Assembly (NCBI GenBank): GCA_946122785.1
Contig: CAMGYJ010000009.1
Span: forward strand, 4,432,937-4,496,936
Direction: 5' to 3'
From: Linum tenue
Taxonomy: Eukaryota; Streptophyta; Magnoliopsida; Malpighiales; Linaceae
Length of the DNA stretch: 64,000 nt
The notes under the pieces were generated by a model. It was not told the origin of the DNA. It saw only the letters and a program-made list of their open reading frames with translations, and searched no databases. Positions 46,563-57,443 of the stretch are shown piece by piece. The first letter of the stretch is position 1. Every line of letters starts with the position of its first letter. A program made the position numbers and the translations under genes.

Positions 46563-47325
46563 TGTAACACTTTAGCCAAACTTTAAATCGACAAACCATG
46601 GAAAACGAACCATACTTCATAAGGAACAATCCAACATTAACTGACAAATACGCATTTTGGGATGAAATATATGAGTTCTTATAAGAACTTTAGGTTAAAC
46701 ATGACCCATGTAGAGCGGTGCAAAGATTGGTGACCTGTGGGGAAGTCACCATGATGTGGCCAAAAAACAAAATCGTGCAAGGTTAGGTCCAAAGCGGACC
46801 ATATCTTGGTCAGAAAAGAGTTTAAAAGTTATAAGTGGCATCAAAGACTCTCTACGTCCTTCTTGAACAATGGCGAGACAAACCTCAAAGAGGACATTGA
46901 GTCCCGAGGGGGTGTAATGTAACACCTTAGACAAATCTCACATCGACTAAACACGGGAAGAAATCCATGGTTCATAAGGAACAAGTAAACTTTAACGAAC
47001 AAGACAAGTTTTGGGATAAAATGGATGAGTTCTTATAATGACTACGAAGTTAAATGTTCTCAGCGTGGAGTAGTGCAGAGATGAGTCACCTCCCGGAAAG
47101 TCACCATGATGTTCCCAAAATGCAAAATTGTGCGGGTAGACTCAAAGTGGACAATATCTTAGTCAGAAAATGGTTGAAATGCCAAAAGTGGCATCAGATA
47201 CTCTTTATGTCCGTCTTGATTGATGATGGAGCAGACCCCAACGAAGAGGTCGAGTCCCAAAAAATATGATGTATCACCACAGGCAAATCTCACATCGACA
47301 AAACACGTGAGACCCAAAATACATT
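46563..47325 (+). mobile_element. Head-to-tail Cassandra-like LTR units with 5S-derived segments
   Basis: Three consecutive units start with TGTAACACTTTAGCC (46563), TGTAACACCTTAGAC (46918) and TGTATCACCACAGGC (47270), at spacings of 355 and 352 bases; the third is cut after about 55 bases. Units 1 and 2 each carry a decayed 5S rRNA-like segment (about 46684-46760 and 47038-47115). Recognisable parts are AAGTTAAA, GGTGACC- or GAGTCACC-like, and GGAAGTCACCATGATG. A conserved ...CAATATCTTAGTCAG block follows. They are in the opposite orientation to the LTR at 22167-22428. Direct LTR-LTR adjacency indicates a multimeric Cassandra structure. It ends about 275 bases before the MYC2 start codon. 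Confidence 0.8.
47304..47309. promoter_or_regulatory. G-box (CACGTG) upstream of MYC2-like gene
   Basis: A palindromic CACGTG lies 292 bases upstream of the MYC2-like ATG, inside the third Cassandra-like LTR fragment. The matching position reads CACGGG in the second unit and in the LTR at 22167-22428. CACGTG is the established core site of MYC2-type bHLH proteins. Function here is inference. Confidence 0.55.
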
Positions 47326-47600
47326 GAGGTGAATTAAAAAAATATAATTTCATTTTGCTACCAAAGTCACTCCAAGTAATTGTGAAATGCAGGACAAATT
47401 GTCCCCAAAAAAAACTTCCCCCTTTCCTTTTCCCTTCCTTGCTCCACCTTATCCTCCAACTCCCTCCTTCGCCCCCGCACTTCTAAATTCCACCCACCAC
47501 TTCCTCTTCCTTTCACAAATAACCACTTTAATTTTCATTTTCTTACTTCCAAAAAAAAAAAAAAAATCCCCCACCCTCCTCCCTCCGCCACCGCCGTCGA

Positions 47601-49676
47601 ATGACAGATTACCGCCTCCCCTCCGCCGCGACGATGAATCTCTGGACCGACGACAACGCCTCCGTCATGGAAGCCTTTATGAATTCCGATCTCTCCGCCC
47701 TCTGGCCGCCGCCTCCTCCGCCGCCTCATCACTCCTCTTCCACCTCCACTTCCACCCCCGCCGATCCCATCAAATCTCACCACAACCACCCTCCCCCGCC
47801 GCCGACGCCCTCCCTTCCGCCGCCGCTCTTCAATCAGGAATCCCTCCAGCAGCGCCTCCAGGCGCTGATCGACGGGGCGAGGGAGAACTGGACCTACGCC
47901 ATCTTCTGGCAATCGTCCTACGATTTCTCCGGCGCCTCCGTGTTGGGATGGGGCGACGGGTACTATAAGGGGGAAGACAATAAGGGGAAGGGGAAATTGA
48001 GGAAGAATACCAGCACGGCGGAGCAGGAGCACCGGAAGAAGGTCCTCCGGGAGCTCAATTCGTTGATCTCCGGCCCCAGCGGCGCCTCCGCCGACGACGC
48101 GGTGGACGAGGAAGTTACGGATACCGAGTGGTTCTTCTTGGTCTCCATGACCCAGTCGTTTGTGAACGGGGTCGGGTTGCCGGGTCAGGCTTTCTTCAAC
48201 GGGTCACCCGCCTGGCTGGTCGGGCCGGACCGCATGGCCGCCGCTCCCTGCGAGCGGGCCAAGCAGGGGCAAGTGTTCGGCCTCCAGACCATCGTCTGCA
48301 TCCCGTCGGCCAACGGCGTCGTCGAGCTCGGGTCGACGGACCCGATTTACCAGAGCTCGGATCTGATGAACAAGGTTAGGGTTTTGTTCAATTTCAGTGG
48401 TAGCGGCGGAATCGAAAGTTCCTGGGCTCCGCCGCCGCCGACCCCGTCGAATCACGACCAGGGGGAGAACGACCCGTCGTCGCTCTGGATCACGGACCCG
48501 GAAATGAAGGACGGCGGCGGAAACAATAGTAACAACAAGACCTCCTCCGCCGCGGCTGCCACGGTGGCTCCGTCGTCCAGCGGTGGAAACCCTAATCACC
48601 ACCACCACAACAACAATTCTTATCCTAGCTCAAGCAGCTTGACGGAGAATCCTAGCGGAATCCATAACCAGAACCAGAACCAAACGCAGAGCTTCTTCAC
48701 ACGCGACTTGAACTTCGGCGAGTACACCGGAATGGGGGGAAACAACAGCAACCGGAATGGGAATTCGATTCTGAAGCCAGAATCCGGCGAGATTCTTAAT
48801 TTCGGGGATAGCAAGAGAAGCTCATCAAGCGGGGGGAATGGAAATCTGTTCTCCGGCAGCCATAACCATAATCCACAGCTGGAAGAGAGCAACAAGAAGA
48901 AGAGATCCCCGACTTCTAGGGGGAGCAACGACGAAGGGATGCTCTCATTCACTTCCGGCGTAATCCTGCCTTCCTCCGGCACAGCCAAATCCACCGTCGC
49001 GGCAGACTCCGACCACTCCGACATTGAAGCATCCTTTGTCAGGGAAGTAGACTCCAGTCGAGTCGTGGAGCCTGAAAAAAAACCTAGAAAGCGAGGGAGG
49101 AAACCGGCCAACGGCAGAGAAGAGCCATTGAACCACGTCGAAGCAGAGAGACAAAGGCGTGAGAAGCTGAACCAGAGATTCTATGCTCTAAGAGCAGTAG
49201 TTCCCAATGTCTCTAAAATGGACAAAGCTTCCCTCTTGGGAGATGCCATTTCCTACATCAAGGAGCTCCGACTGAAGCTCCAGTCCACAGAATCTGAGAA
49301 GGACGAGCTCCAGAAGCAGGTCGAGTCGTTGAGGGACGAATCGTCATCTCATCCTCAGCAGCGGCCACCACCAGATAATCAAGATCTCAAGTCATCTAAC
49401 TCGTCGAGCACTAACAGCTCGCAGATCGAGATGGAGATCGAGGTGAAGATAATTGGATGGGATGCTATGATAAGGATACAATGCAGCAAGAGGAACCATC
49501 CAGCAGCTAGGCTAATGGCTGCTTTGAAAGAGCTGGATCTTGATGTCCACCATGCGAGTGTCTCAGTAGTGAATGAATTGATGATCCAGCAAGCGACGGT
49601 GAAGATGGGGAGCCGATTCTATACCCAGGAGCAGCTCAGGGTAGCTTTATCTAACAAAGTTGGTGACTTTCGATAG
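47601..49676 (+). CDS. MYC2: MYC2-type bHLH transcription factor (jasmonate signalling)
   Basis: Intronless, 691 residues, like Arabidopsis MYC2. The N-terminal start [15 protein letters not shown] matches the family start. The bHLH-MYC_N region (JAZ-interaction and activation domains) spans about 78-265, with [17 protein letters not shown] near 95. The acidic [10 protein letters not shown] motif is at 469-478. The basic region [20 protein letters not shown] leads into bHLH residues about 505-560, with G-box contacts H512, E516 and R520. A C-terminal ACT-like dimerisation region spans about 608-691. In the known pathway JAZ repressors hold MYC2 inactive until jasmonoyl-isoleucine triggers their COI1-dependent degradation. 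The middle (300-450) is Asn/Ser/Gly-rich and long. Cassandra-like LTRs lie just upstream. The antisense frames are shadows of GC-rich coding. MYC4 or MYC3 are alternatives, but overall similarity favours MYC2. Confidence 0.95.
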   Translation: MTDYRLPSAATMNLWTDDNASVMEAFMNSDLSALWPPPPPPPHHSSSTSTSTPADPIKSHHNHPPPPPTPSLPPPLFNQESLQQRLQALIDGARENWTYAIFWQSSYDFSGASVLGWGDGYYKGEDNKGKGKLRKNTSTAEQEHRKKVLRELNSLISGPSGASADDAVDEEVTDTEWFFLVSMTQSFVNGVGLPGQAFFNGSPAWLVGPDRMAAAPCERAKQGQVFGLQTIVCIPSANGVVELGSTDPIYQSSDLMNKVRVLFNFSGSGGIESSWAPPPPTPSNHDQGENDPSSLWITDPEMKDGGGNNSNNKTSSAAAATVAPSSSGGNPNHHHHNNNSYPSSSSLTENPSGIHNQNQNQTQSFFTRDLNFGEYTGMGGNNSNRNGNSILKPESGEILNFGDSKRSSSSGGNGNLFSGSHNHNPQLEESNKKKRSPTSRGSNDEGMLSFTSGVILPSSGTAKSTVAADSDHSDIEASFVREVDSSRVVEPEKKPRKRGRKPANGREEPLNHVEAERQRREKLNQRFYALRAVVPNVSKMDKASLLGDAISYIKELRLKLQSTESEKDELQKQVESLRDESSSHPQQRPPPDNQDLKSSNSSSTNSSQIEMEIEVKIIGWDAMIRIQCSKRNHPAARLMAALKELDLDVHHASVSVVNELMIQQATVKMGSRFYTQEQLRVALSNKVGDFR

Positions 49677-51059
49677 TGGCAAGTAAGTTAAGCTGCAGCA
49701 AACCAGCTGGTTTGTTGTATGTTCATTGAGATTGCACCAGTTTTGGGGACAATTTTATTAGGGCAGAAGAAGTGTAAACTAGTGTTGTCTTATTTTGGCA
49801 TATTTTTGGTCCTAGTGTAATATTATTGAGTTTGAGAAGCAGATATAAGCTTAGGTTCTGATTGGCATGATTAGAGGTAGCAACTAGCAAGTAGTATGAA
49901 TGTATTAGGTGTTTGTTACTGCTGCTGCTTCCTCTTCTTCCTCACTGAAGTGAAGATGAGAAAGGGTAGGAAAGACTGTTTTTTGTTGCAACAAAAAAAA
50001 GCTCTGCCTCTGTAACTTTGTCAAAATATTGGGTCTTGATATGGTGTATATACAGTAATAATCAATCATATTGTTGTTGTGAAGCTGATGAATTTTTTGA
50101 TACTTCTTATTCTCATTACTGTGTGGTAATGTATGGCATCTGTTTCTCTTTCCACAACCACTGAATTCTCACTAGTTTAATCCAGTTTGAGTCGTGCAAA
50201 GCTCGTAAGAACGAACGATTAAGCTCTCAATATCAAAGTGTCACTGCACTTTGAAACTCTTCAATCTCAGTTGTGGTGCCGGTTGGTGCAAGACTACTGA
50301 ATTGTTAGGGAAGCAATACTTGATGGCTGTGTGGCTCTCATCACCAGTTTAATCCAGATCGGGCGAGCCAGATTGAGCTCGCTGCGAAAACTAACCTCTG
50401 ATTAGCTCATGTTAGAGAGTAGCCTGACATTTGTGGTTTGTGGTTGATGAGACAAGGAATGACAGAAGGTTTGCAGAAAGGTTCTGGTGAAGCAAGACTT
50501 GCCTGATATGGGTTTCTGTGTGGGAAATCATGGTTGTTTGGGTTGAATGACTCGCCATTTTCAGCAGTGGGAGAGTGGAAACCAACATCACATGCTATTA
50601 ATTTCTATGCTGGATAGGGTAAAAAAGGGTGGAGCTTTCTGATAGGGTTGTTGGATGACGAATTGGCAAAGATCTCTTGTTGTTTTTCTAAAAGGGTTTC
50701 TGGGATTTTGCGGTGGAGAAGAGAAGGAAGGAAGCATGTGAGTGAGTGGGACTGTGATTGCAGAGAGCAGAGCAGAATTATGATTGGTCGCTGTTCTAGC
50801 AATTATCGTATGGGGACAATTTTCTTTTTTCTTTTTCTTGGGTGATGATGGTGGTGGCCTGGTGGGGTTAATTGCCGTTTCGGTCACTACTTTTATATTC
50901 ATTGTTCATTTGCCTCACCAAATTCTTCTGCTTGCAACCATTGGTTTCTAGAAGGTGATTGGTGAAGTACACTTTATTAGTTTAGCTTCCCAAATACTTA
51001 TGCAACTTTCTTACTGATTAATCAGTTAATATACTCACTGATTTTCATATTACATTTTG
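49677..51059. other. MYC2 3' region and spacer
   Basis: The first few hundred bases are probably the 3' untranslated region. Beyond that I see no gene; small frames around 50588-50902 have no recognised domain. Confidence 0.5.
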
Positions 51060-51206
51060 AAGCATGAATGCCAAATTATGTGAGTCCTACCATTAATTCA
51101 TACGAGCCAAACAATGTACGAGTTCTTACAAAATACAAATCAATCTACAATATACATGAGTTCTCTTTTAACGCATGAATTCTACGTTAAATGCTTACCA
51201 CGCAAC
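51060..51206. mobile_element. Diverged partial copy of the 42.2-kb MITE
   Basis: Shares GCCAAATTATGT, ACGAGCCAAACAA-like, CTACAATATACATGA, CATGAATTCTAC and TGCTTACCA blocks in the same order as 42347-42487. The left part of the element is missing or unrecognisable. Confidence 0.6.
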
Positions 51207-53312
51207 TCCTTAAGGTTATGAACTTAAAATGTTTATTTGCTCAAGTCTCGGAGTTGCTAAGAAGATGTGGTTGGTCATGACGGTGTTCAGCATGGCTAGT
51301 TGTGTTGTCTGATCGATATCATTTTTGTCGTTGTCGCAAGAAGGTTTACGAGGAAGGCTGACTAAATTGCTCGATCTTTTTATATGAATGTGCCTCGTAA
51401 CTTAATCTAGATCATTCATCAAACAACATCCATGTGATTTGGAAATCGAGTTTAATTTCTTTTCTTTTTTTTTTGTTTGAATTGTAGGGATCTTGTATGG
51501 TTATATACTTATGGGAGTTGAAAGATGGTTTTTTTTTTTGTTTATCGATGTTCGAATTGCAAGGATAACGTAGATCATCTAAAATCTTCGTACGTCTAAA
51601 CTATTCGATAGGTGCTAACTCACTTGTACGATAGTGGTCAAGCACAAACGTACCATTAGCAAAATCAAAATTAACTCTTCACTTGAACTTGAACTTTCAA
51701 ATGACCTAAACACTTAGTCTATAGTAACTATTTATTTTAAGTGTGAAAAGAATAATGTGAAAGAAATTAATAAGCGATAGTGATGGCCTATGAATAATCA
51801 AAATGTCTAACTCATCGCATGGTTCCTTAATTTAACCATTGTTTCTAGATGTATTTGTTATATAAATTTATTTAATTAGCCTAATCACTGCACCCATGTG
51901 TTTAAAGTTAAAATAATGGGTGCTAAATATCAACCTTTATCCTTCATTGATTCCATTTTACTCTACTTTCCACACACTTCTTTATGTTTATTTTAATAAA
52001 ATACTTGGGCTGTCACCAACCATCTCAATAATAACTTTGATGAGAATCTCATCCAAGGCTAATCAAACATGTTTAAGTGCAATCAACAATGGCCAGGCTA
52101 TATAGAAAAATTAAACAATATTATCATGTGTGAATGATATTAACATAAAGTCGACCTAGTCAGCATTCATGTTGTGTTAATCATATTCATAGCAAAATTA
52201 CCATGTGTATAGCCATCCTAATCATAAATTTTATTGTTTAACATCCCAATTTTTATTTGTATCGTTCATATTTCAAAAGGAAAGTTTAACATACCAATAA
52301 TTAATGAAATTTTTTACCTTACAAAATACCGAAATGGTCGATAACGAGACCGAACTTATCCAACACCGTGCCAAAGCCAAAAACATACAAAACATCAAGT
52401 GGGTGGCTCAAAATAAATAAATAAATGTTGTATGGACCTACTTGTGAAAGTGGTGGATATATTTCAAAATAAAAATAAAAGGGAAAAATGTGCAACACAT
52501 GTTAAATAAGATAATGGTTGAACGATGAATAGATTGTGGGAAGACTAGACCCCATGCAACGAATGTCAAATTTGTGAGGGAGGTGGTCGTTATAAAAAGT
52601 TATGGATCTATCATATCGTCATTAAAAAGATCTTTGACGATCTTCTACCATCTTAACTAGCTAATATAATCCACCTTGTCGGGCTCTTTTGTAACGGTTT
52701 GTTTCTTAACTTACAAGGGTAAAAGATGGAAGCTTCTATCTATAACCTTCTAGTTCCATCACATTTCGATCAGAATATTGGAACCACTTGACTCGTTCGA
52801 TGTCGTCGGGGCAAATGAACGATTTGAAGGGGACGACAACGCCGGGGAGAAGAGATTAGTTTGCCATTTCTTTTTATGATTTTGCTTTAATTTCTGACGT
52901 GAACGCTGATGTGGATGCTTACGTGGAGATTCGTTAGTAAACAATTAACGGTAACAAAATGAATGCACAAACTTTGATCAATTACAATACGTTTGGTTAA
53001 TAAATAGTATTCCAATATATTTGAATAAAATAAAAGAATCTGGAAAAAGGTTTGGGTAACACACAAGTGTGTCAATCAGTCTAAGACCAAAAAAAAAAAA
53101 CCATTTTCATCATATTTGATAAGAGTACATATATTATAAAAGGGCTGGAAGGCTTGTGAAACAACGAGACTATGTGACTTTTGATTGTCAAGTCATAGCA
53201 ACAATTTCATTTCGTTTGAAGCGGACGTTCTATTCATTGAGCGGAAAGACCCAATAAATAAGAAATGGTATGATGATATGAAGTAGTTGGATTCAATTGG
53301 GATGGTGAATGC
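51207..53312. other. Intergenic, no gene recognised
   Basis: AT-rich spacer with several T-runs; no conserved frame or element end recognised. Confidence 0.45.
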
Positions 53313-53331
53313 CCTAGGCTTGAGATTTGAT

Positions 53332-53836
53332 TTTTTTTTTTTTTTGAAAGACGGCTGTTGCGCAGCACTACTTCAGCTTAAATAATCGATCGAACGATAA
53401 ATCCGCTCACAGAGTCATACAAAGTCCAATGAGCAATATAGCTATCGGTGGGATTATACACAAAGGTTACTGGCTGAAGCGAATGGCCAAGGTGAGCCAA
53501 GTGATCTACAAGAAAATTTCCTTCTCTGTATATGTGGCTAATCCGAAGCTCCCAATCCCGCTCCTGTAGCTCTCGGAAAGCAAGGACGAGAATGGCATGC
53601 TGGTGAGTAACGGGTCCAGTGGCTTGGAGAAGCTGAACCGCGGTCAGGGAGTCAAGTTGGAGCTCGAATTTTCTGTGGCCAAGGTGCCACGCCATCTGTA
53701 GCCCCCGAATGGGCCCCCATAGCTCCGCACGAGTGATTGAGCATTTTCCCAGATTCATCGAGTAATACCCCAATAAGCGACCCCGCCCAATCCCGCTCCT
53801 GTAGCTCTCGGAAAGTAAGACCCCACTTTTCTGTGA
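53332..53836 (-). mobile_element. Strongly 5'-truncated LINE (RNase H end only)
   Basis: A 505-bp minus-strand insertion with its poly(A) tail at the left (T-run from 53332). It is flanked by CCTAGGCTTGAGATTTGAT (53313-53331) and CCTAGGCTTGAGTTTTGAT (53837-53855), a 19-bp target duplication with one change. It contains a 30-bp perfect direct repeat at 53551-53580 and 53786-53815; the second copy is near the 5' end of the element. Confidence 0.9.
53378..53773 (-). pseudogene. LINE RNase H domain fragment
   Basis: The open frame includes CSITRAELWGPIRGLQMAWH, LQLDSLTAVQLL and REGNFLVDHLAHLGH. These are the E-, D- and D-containing blocks of the RNase H found at the C terminus of plant L1-type LINE proteins. 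The first Asp block and the reverse transcriptase are absent, so it is an inactive remnant. Confidence 0.85.
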
Positions 53837-53855
53837 CCTAGGCTTGAGTTTTGAT

Positions 53856-55232
53856 GATGTAATTCACTAGGAGGCTGGTGGTCTTTTGACTATTTTGAAG
53901 GGGTTGTTTGTTCAACATGACACACGTTTGGTGGCCGAAGGTTGGGCTTATAATAGTTGAGAATCGGGGTTTATGGGCCTTAGGTGCAATAACTTGCCCA
54001 CGAATCCAATTTGGATCGTACCGACGAATCATTCTCTATATTTGTAACTCGGCCCAAGGGACGACTTGCCATGGCCCATGAGCCGTCAAGTACAAATATC
54101 AGAGATCAAGCTTGTTTAAAAGTCTCACCAAAGCTTGATGGGCTTGTATCATTAAAAGGAAGAAAGAAAAATTTCCATTTAGTCGAAGTTTGAACATAAT
54201 ATTGTAGATACTAAAATGTTATGATAAAAAAGTATATGTACCAAAACTTAATATTTTTGTATAAAATTAAATTTTAGGTACTAAAATATAAAAAAAATAA
54301 AAATTATAGGTACTAAAATATAATTTGTCAATGATCCAACTATCCAATTGAATTTGGATCAAATGGATTGAATTGAAAAATGAATTGTATTAGTTGGATA
54401 TTTTTAATTGATCGATGAATTGGATTGGAGTACTACATAAGAAAGTGATGCAACGACGTGGAAGAATCCTAGTCGTGAAGTGTTGCGGTTTTGGGGGAGA
54501 GCTTTGTTGTGGTTGGTCGAACGCAAAGTCACGTGTATGCATTGTTGTACACTAGAGCAGATGAGAAGAAATAAGAGGGGAAAAGTATGGGCCTGAAAAG
54601 GCCCACAGAGTGTCTGACAAAAGTATAATTTTAACTGCTTCATCTCGATGTGATATTGATATGATATGCCACCAACGGGGAAATGGAAGTTAACTGCCCC
54701 TCTCGTCAATTCTACTCTTCTTCTTATCACTCTATCCATTCATTCATGAATTACTAATCCACGAGGCAGATAAGAATCTCAACTCCTTACCCTTTTATGC
54801 AAAGAAGGAAGATTACATTAGGTATATAAGCTTAGTGATAATCTTTTCACAATTTGGATATTTCATCTACAAAGATTGACCCAATGGAGTCAATTTAGAA
54901 CAAAATGTTTTTTTTTAAGTTGTTTTACTTGTATAGGTTTTTATTTTTTTTGTGATTAAGGTACTATTTAAGAGATTTAAATTTGGAACATCCAAACTCC
55001 AGTTTCTATACTAGTGATATTAGCACTAGGCCAAACCCGTGTTCGTTAGAACAAAATGATTCTTAGCATATGTTTAGATGAAACTCTCTTATGAGTTTGT
55101 TGTAGACTTGTCCAAGTCAACGATTGGAACACGAGGTTCATGGAGAGAGGGGAAAAATAATACGGGAAAAGTAATTTTGAAGGGAAACATTTAAAATAAG
55201 TAGAAAAAATGTGTGGCATCTTGTTTGATTAT
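53856..55232. other. Intergenic, no gene recognised
   Basis: AT-rich spacer. A short GGTACTAAAAT-type motif recurs around 54240-54320. No gene recognised. Confidence 0.45.
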
Positions 55233-56282
55233 GGGATGAGATACGGTGACAACCCCCTTAGCCCTTAAGGGGCTGTGAGATTCACAACCCACTCTCTAAC
55301 CGTTGGATGCGCTTTCTCTCCTGTCTCTTTTTTTTTTTTTTTTAAGTTGATGGTTAGGATTAAAAGAAGGTTATTTTTTAAAAGGAAAAATGTTACCACA
55401 CCCAATCATTCTCCCTCCCATATAAATAAAATAAAAACCCTAACTCCTCCCTCTCCCCCTCCTCGATCTCTCTCTTTCCTTCCTCCCTCTCTCCAGACGG
55501 CACCATCGCCGGCCTCCACCACCGCTGCCGCCTCTCTCCACCCAACACTGCCTCCGCCGTCGTCCATAGCCCGCCGCCCTCCATAGCCGCCACCTCTCTC
55601 ACCCCCAGTCGAGCCCTCCACCGTCGCCGCAATCCTCCGGCGCCCTCCACCCCCTGTCGTTGCCAACTCTCTATCGCCACCGTCGTGCCTCCTCTCCTTA
55701 CATCTTCCGGTGTGAGTACATCTGCCTCTTTGTGCCTCCTCTCCTCTCCTCCTCTTCGTTTTTCAGATCTGTGATTTTTGGATTTTCAGATCTGGTTTTT
55801 TTCTAGTGGTACTGATTTTCTAGTGGTAGTGGTACTATATGGAGTGGTAGCTGGTAGTGGTACGCTATCACTATCATTTGGTACCACTACCAGGTACCAG
55901 ATGCAGATGGTAGTGGTACCAAATGATAGTGGTTCACTACCACTACCCGGTACCAGATGATAGTGGTACGTACTACCACTAACGTACTGACAGAGTGTTA
56001 ATTTTTTATAGGTGGCCAGAGCGATTCGTATTCAAGGATCTTGCCGGAGAAAGTCTGTCGGTCGGAGTGGAGTGGCTGCTTGAAAAGGAAGAGAGAGATA
56101 GGAAGCGAGAGTTGTATTTATTGTAGGATTCAAAATAAAAAAAATGTATTTAATATGGGTTTTTAATTCCCAATATGTAGTTAATAATAAAAAATTAATA
56201 AATTCGTTTTTTTGTCATACCCAAAATACCCTTGATTGTCAATCTCACAACCCTCTTAGGGGTTGTTACCGTATCCCATCCC
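55233..56282. mobile_element. Inverted-repeat element, Mutator-like or similar
   Basis: Left end GGGATGAGATACGGTGACAA, right end inverse GGGATGGGATACGGTAACAA; similarity continues for about 45 bases (AACCCC, then TGTGAGATT). The 1050-bp interior has a C/T-rich part (55440-55700) and a cluster of GGTAGTGGTACC motifs in both orientations (55800-55975). No transposase was recognised, nor a clear target duplication. The GC-rich interior could be captured host sequence (Pack-MULE style), but I cannot identify it. Confidence 0.62.
55795..55985. repeat. GGTAGTGGTACC motif cluster
   Basis: Variants of TAGTGGTAC and its inverse GTACCACTA occur about ten times in about 190 bases, creating many potential hairpins. 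It lies inside the 55233-56282 element. Confidence 0.75.
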
Positions 56283-57443
56283 TTGAAATAATGTTTAAAG
56301 TTTATGTTCATAATATTCAATCTCATCAAAGTATTGCTAAATCATTCACTTGTTTTAGCTACTCATGCTATCAGTGTGGGAGCATCAACTTCATTTTTGT
56401 GGGCTTTGGAAGAGTGAGAGAAATTGTTGCAATTTTATGAAAAGAGTCTCGTGAACTATGTTGCGTCCTAGATTCTATCACTCCTTGATCGCCGAGCAGC
56501 ACACTAGGGAAAAAAAATTCAAACATGTTAATAAAAACGAAAAAACTACTCATTCAAACTATCCATCTTAGTTAAGGAAAAGGTCACCCACATGTGTCTA
56601 GTGAAAACTCCATATTGTTAACTATGAAGCAAGCAACTTTGTTAGCAAGTTAACAATTGGGCCACTCTTGGTTAGTTGTAGTTCTACTCCTATCCATGAG
56701 TAAACATCAAACTATGAAACTATTTAAAGACAAAAACAGAACATCAAAAGTTCTTGATTCCACAAACTCCTATTTTTGTGAATTCGTCATCATCATCAAA
56801 ATCTCTTATCAACAAAATTTACATCAAATTATCCGTGGCTCCTAAATCTCAAAAACAATCCATCGAATTCAAATCCACAAACCAAACTACCCTTATTTTG
56901 TTCTCTCCTCCACTAATGTTCACACAAAAAGACCATGAAACCCCACATTCCCATCAAAACAAAACACAACCTCCTTTCTCTTTCTGGCTCTGTCCCTTCA
57001 TGCCCTCCCATTTTGCAAGCTGTAAAAAAGAGGTAATGCCTTAGTTAGCCTTTACCCCACCACACCTTATTATTCCTTCTCCCACAGACAAATGGTTTCA
57101 GCTTAACTGCAAACAAAAGAAACTTCCTTCTTCCCCACCTTCACAAAGCTCCATCCTCTCAACATTGGCCTGGTATTGAAGTCTTCCTCAAAAGCTCCAA
57201 ACTTACATCGAGCCCTTCTCATAACATGGTCCCCCTTCCAGAATTTCTAGCAATGTCACAGTTTGCTCTTCTGGGTTTTGTGTTTTGCAGGCATGGCAGG
57301 AAGACTATCATAACCGCTGCTGCTATGGATTTTGGTGTTGAGACTTTGAGCTTGTGAAAAGGGGAAAAGGGAAGAACTTTGTTTTGTCTAAGGTTTTTAA
57401 TTACTAATTAGATAACAATAATAGTAATATATTAGTACAAAGA
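56283..57443. other. Upstream region of the LOL1-like gene
   Basis: No separate gene recognised. The part from about 57000 to 57443 may hold the 5' leader or a leader intron of the LOL1-like gene. Confidence 0.45.

Noticed and set aside
47535..49154. Minus-strand frames inside MYC2
   Set aside because: Low-complexity Arg/Gly or Val-rich shadows of the conserved MYC2 frame.
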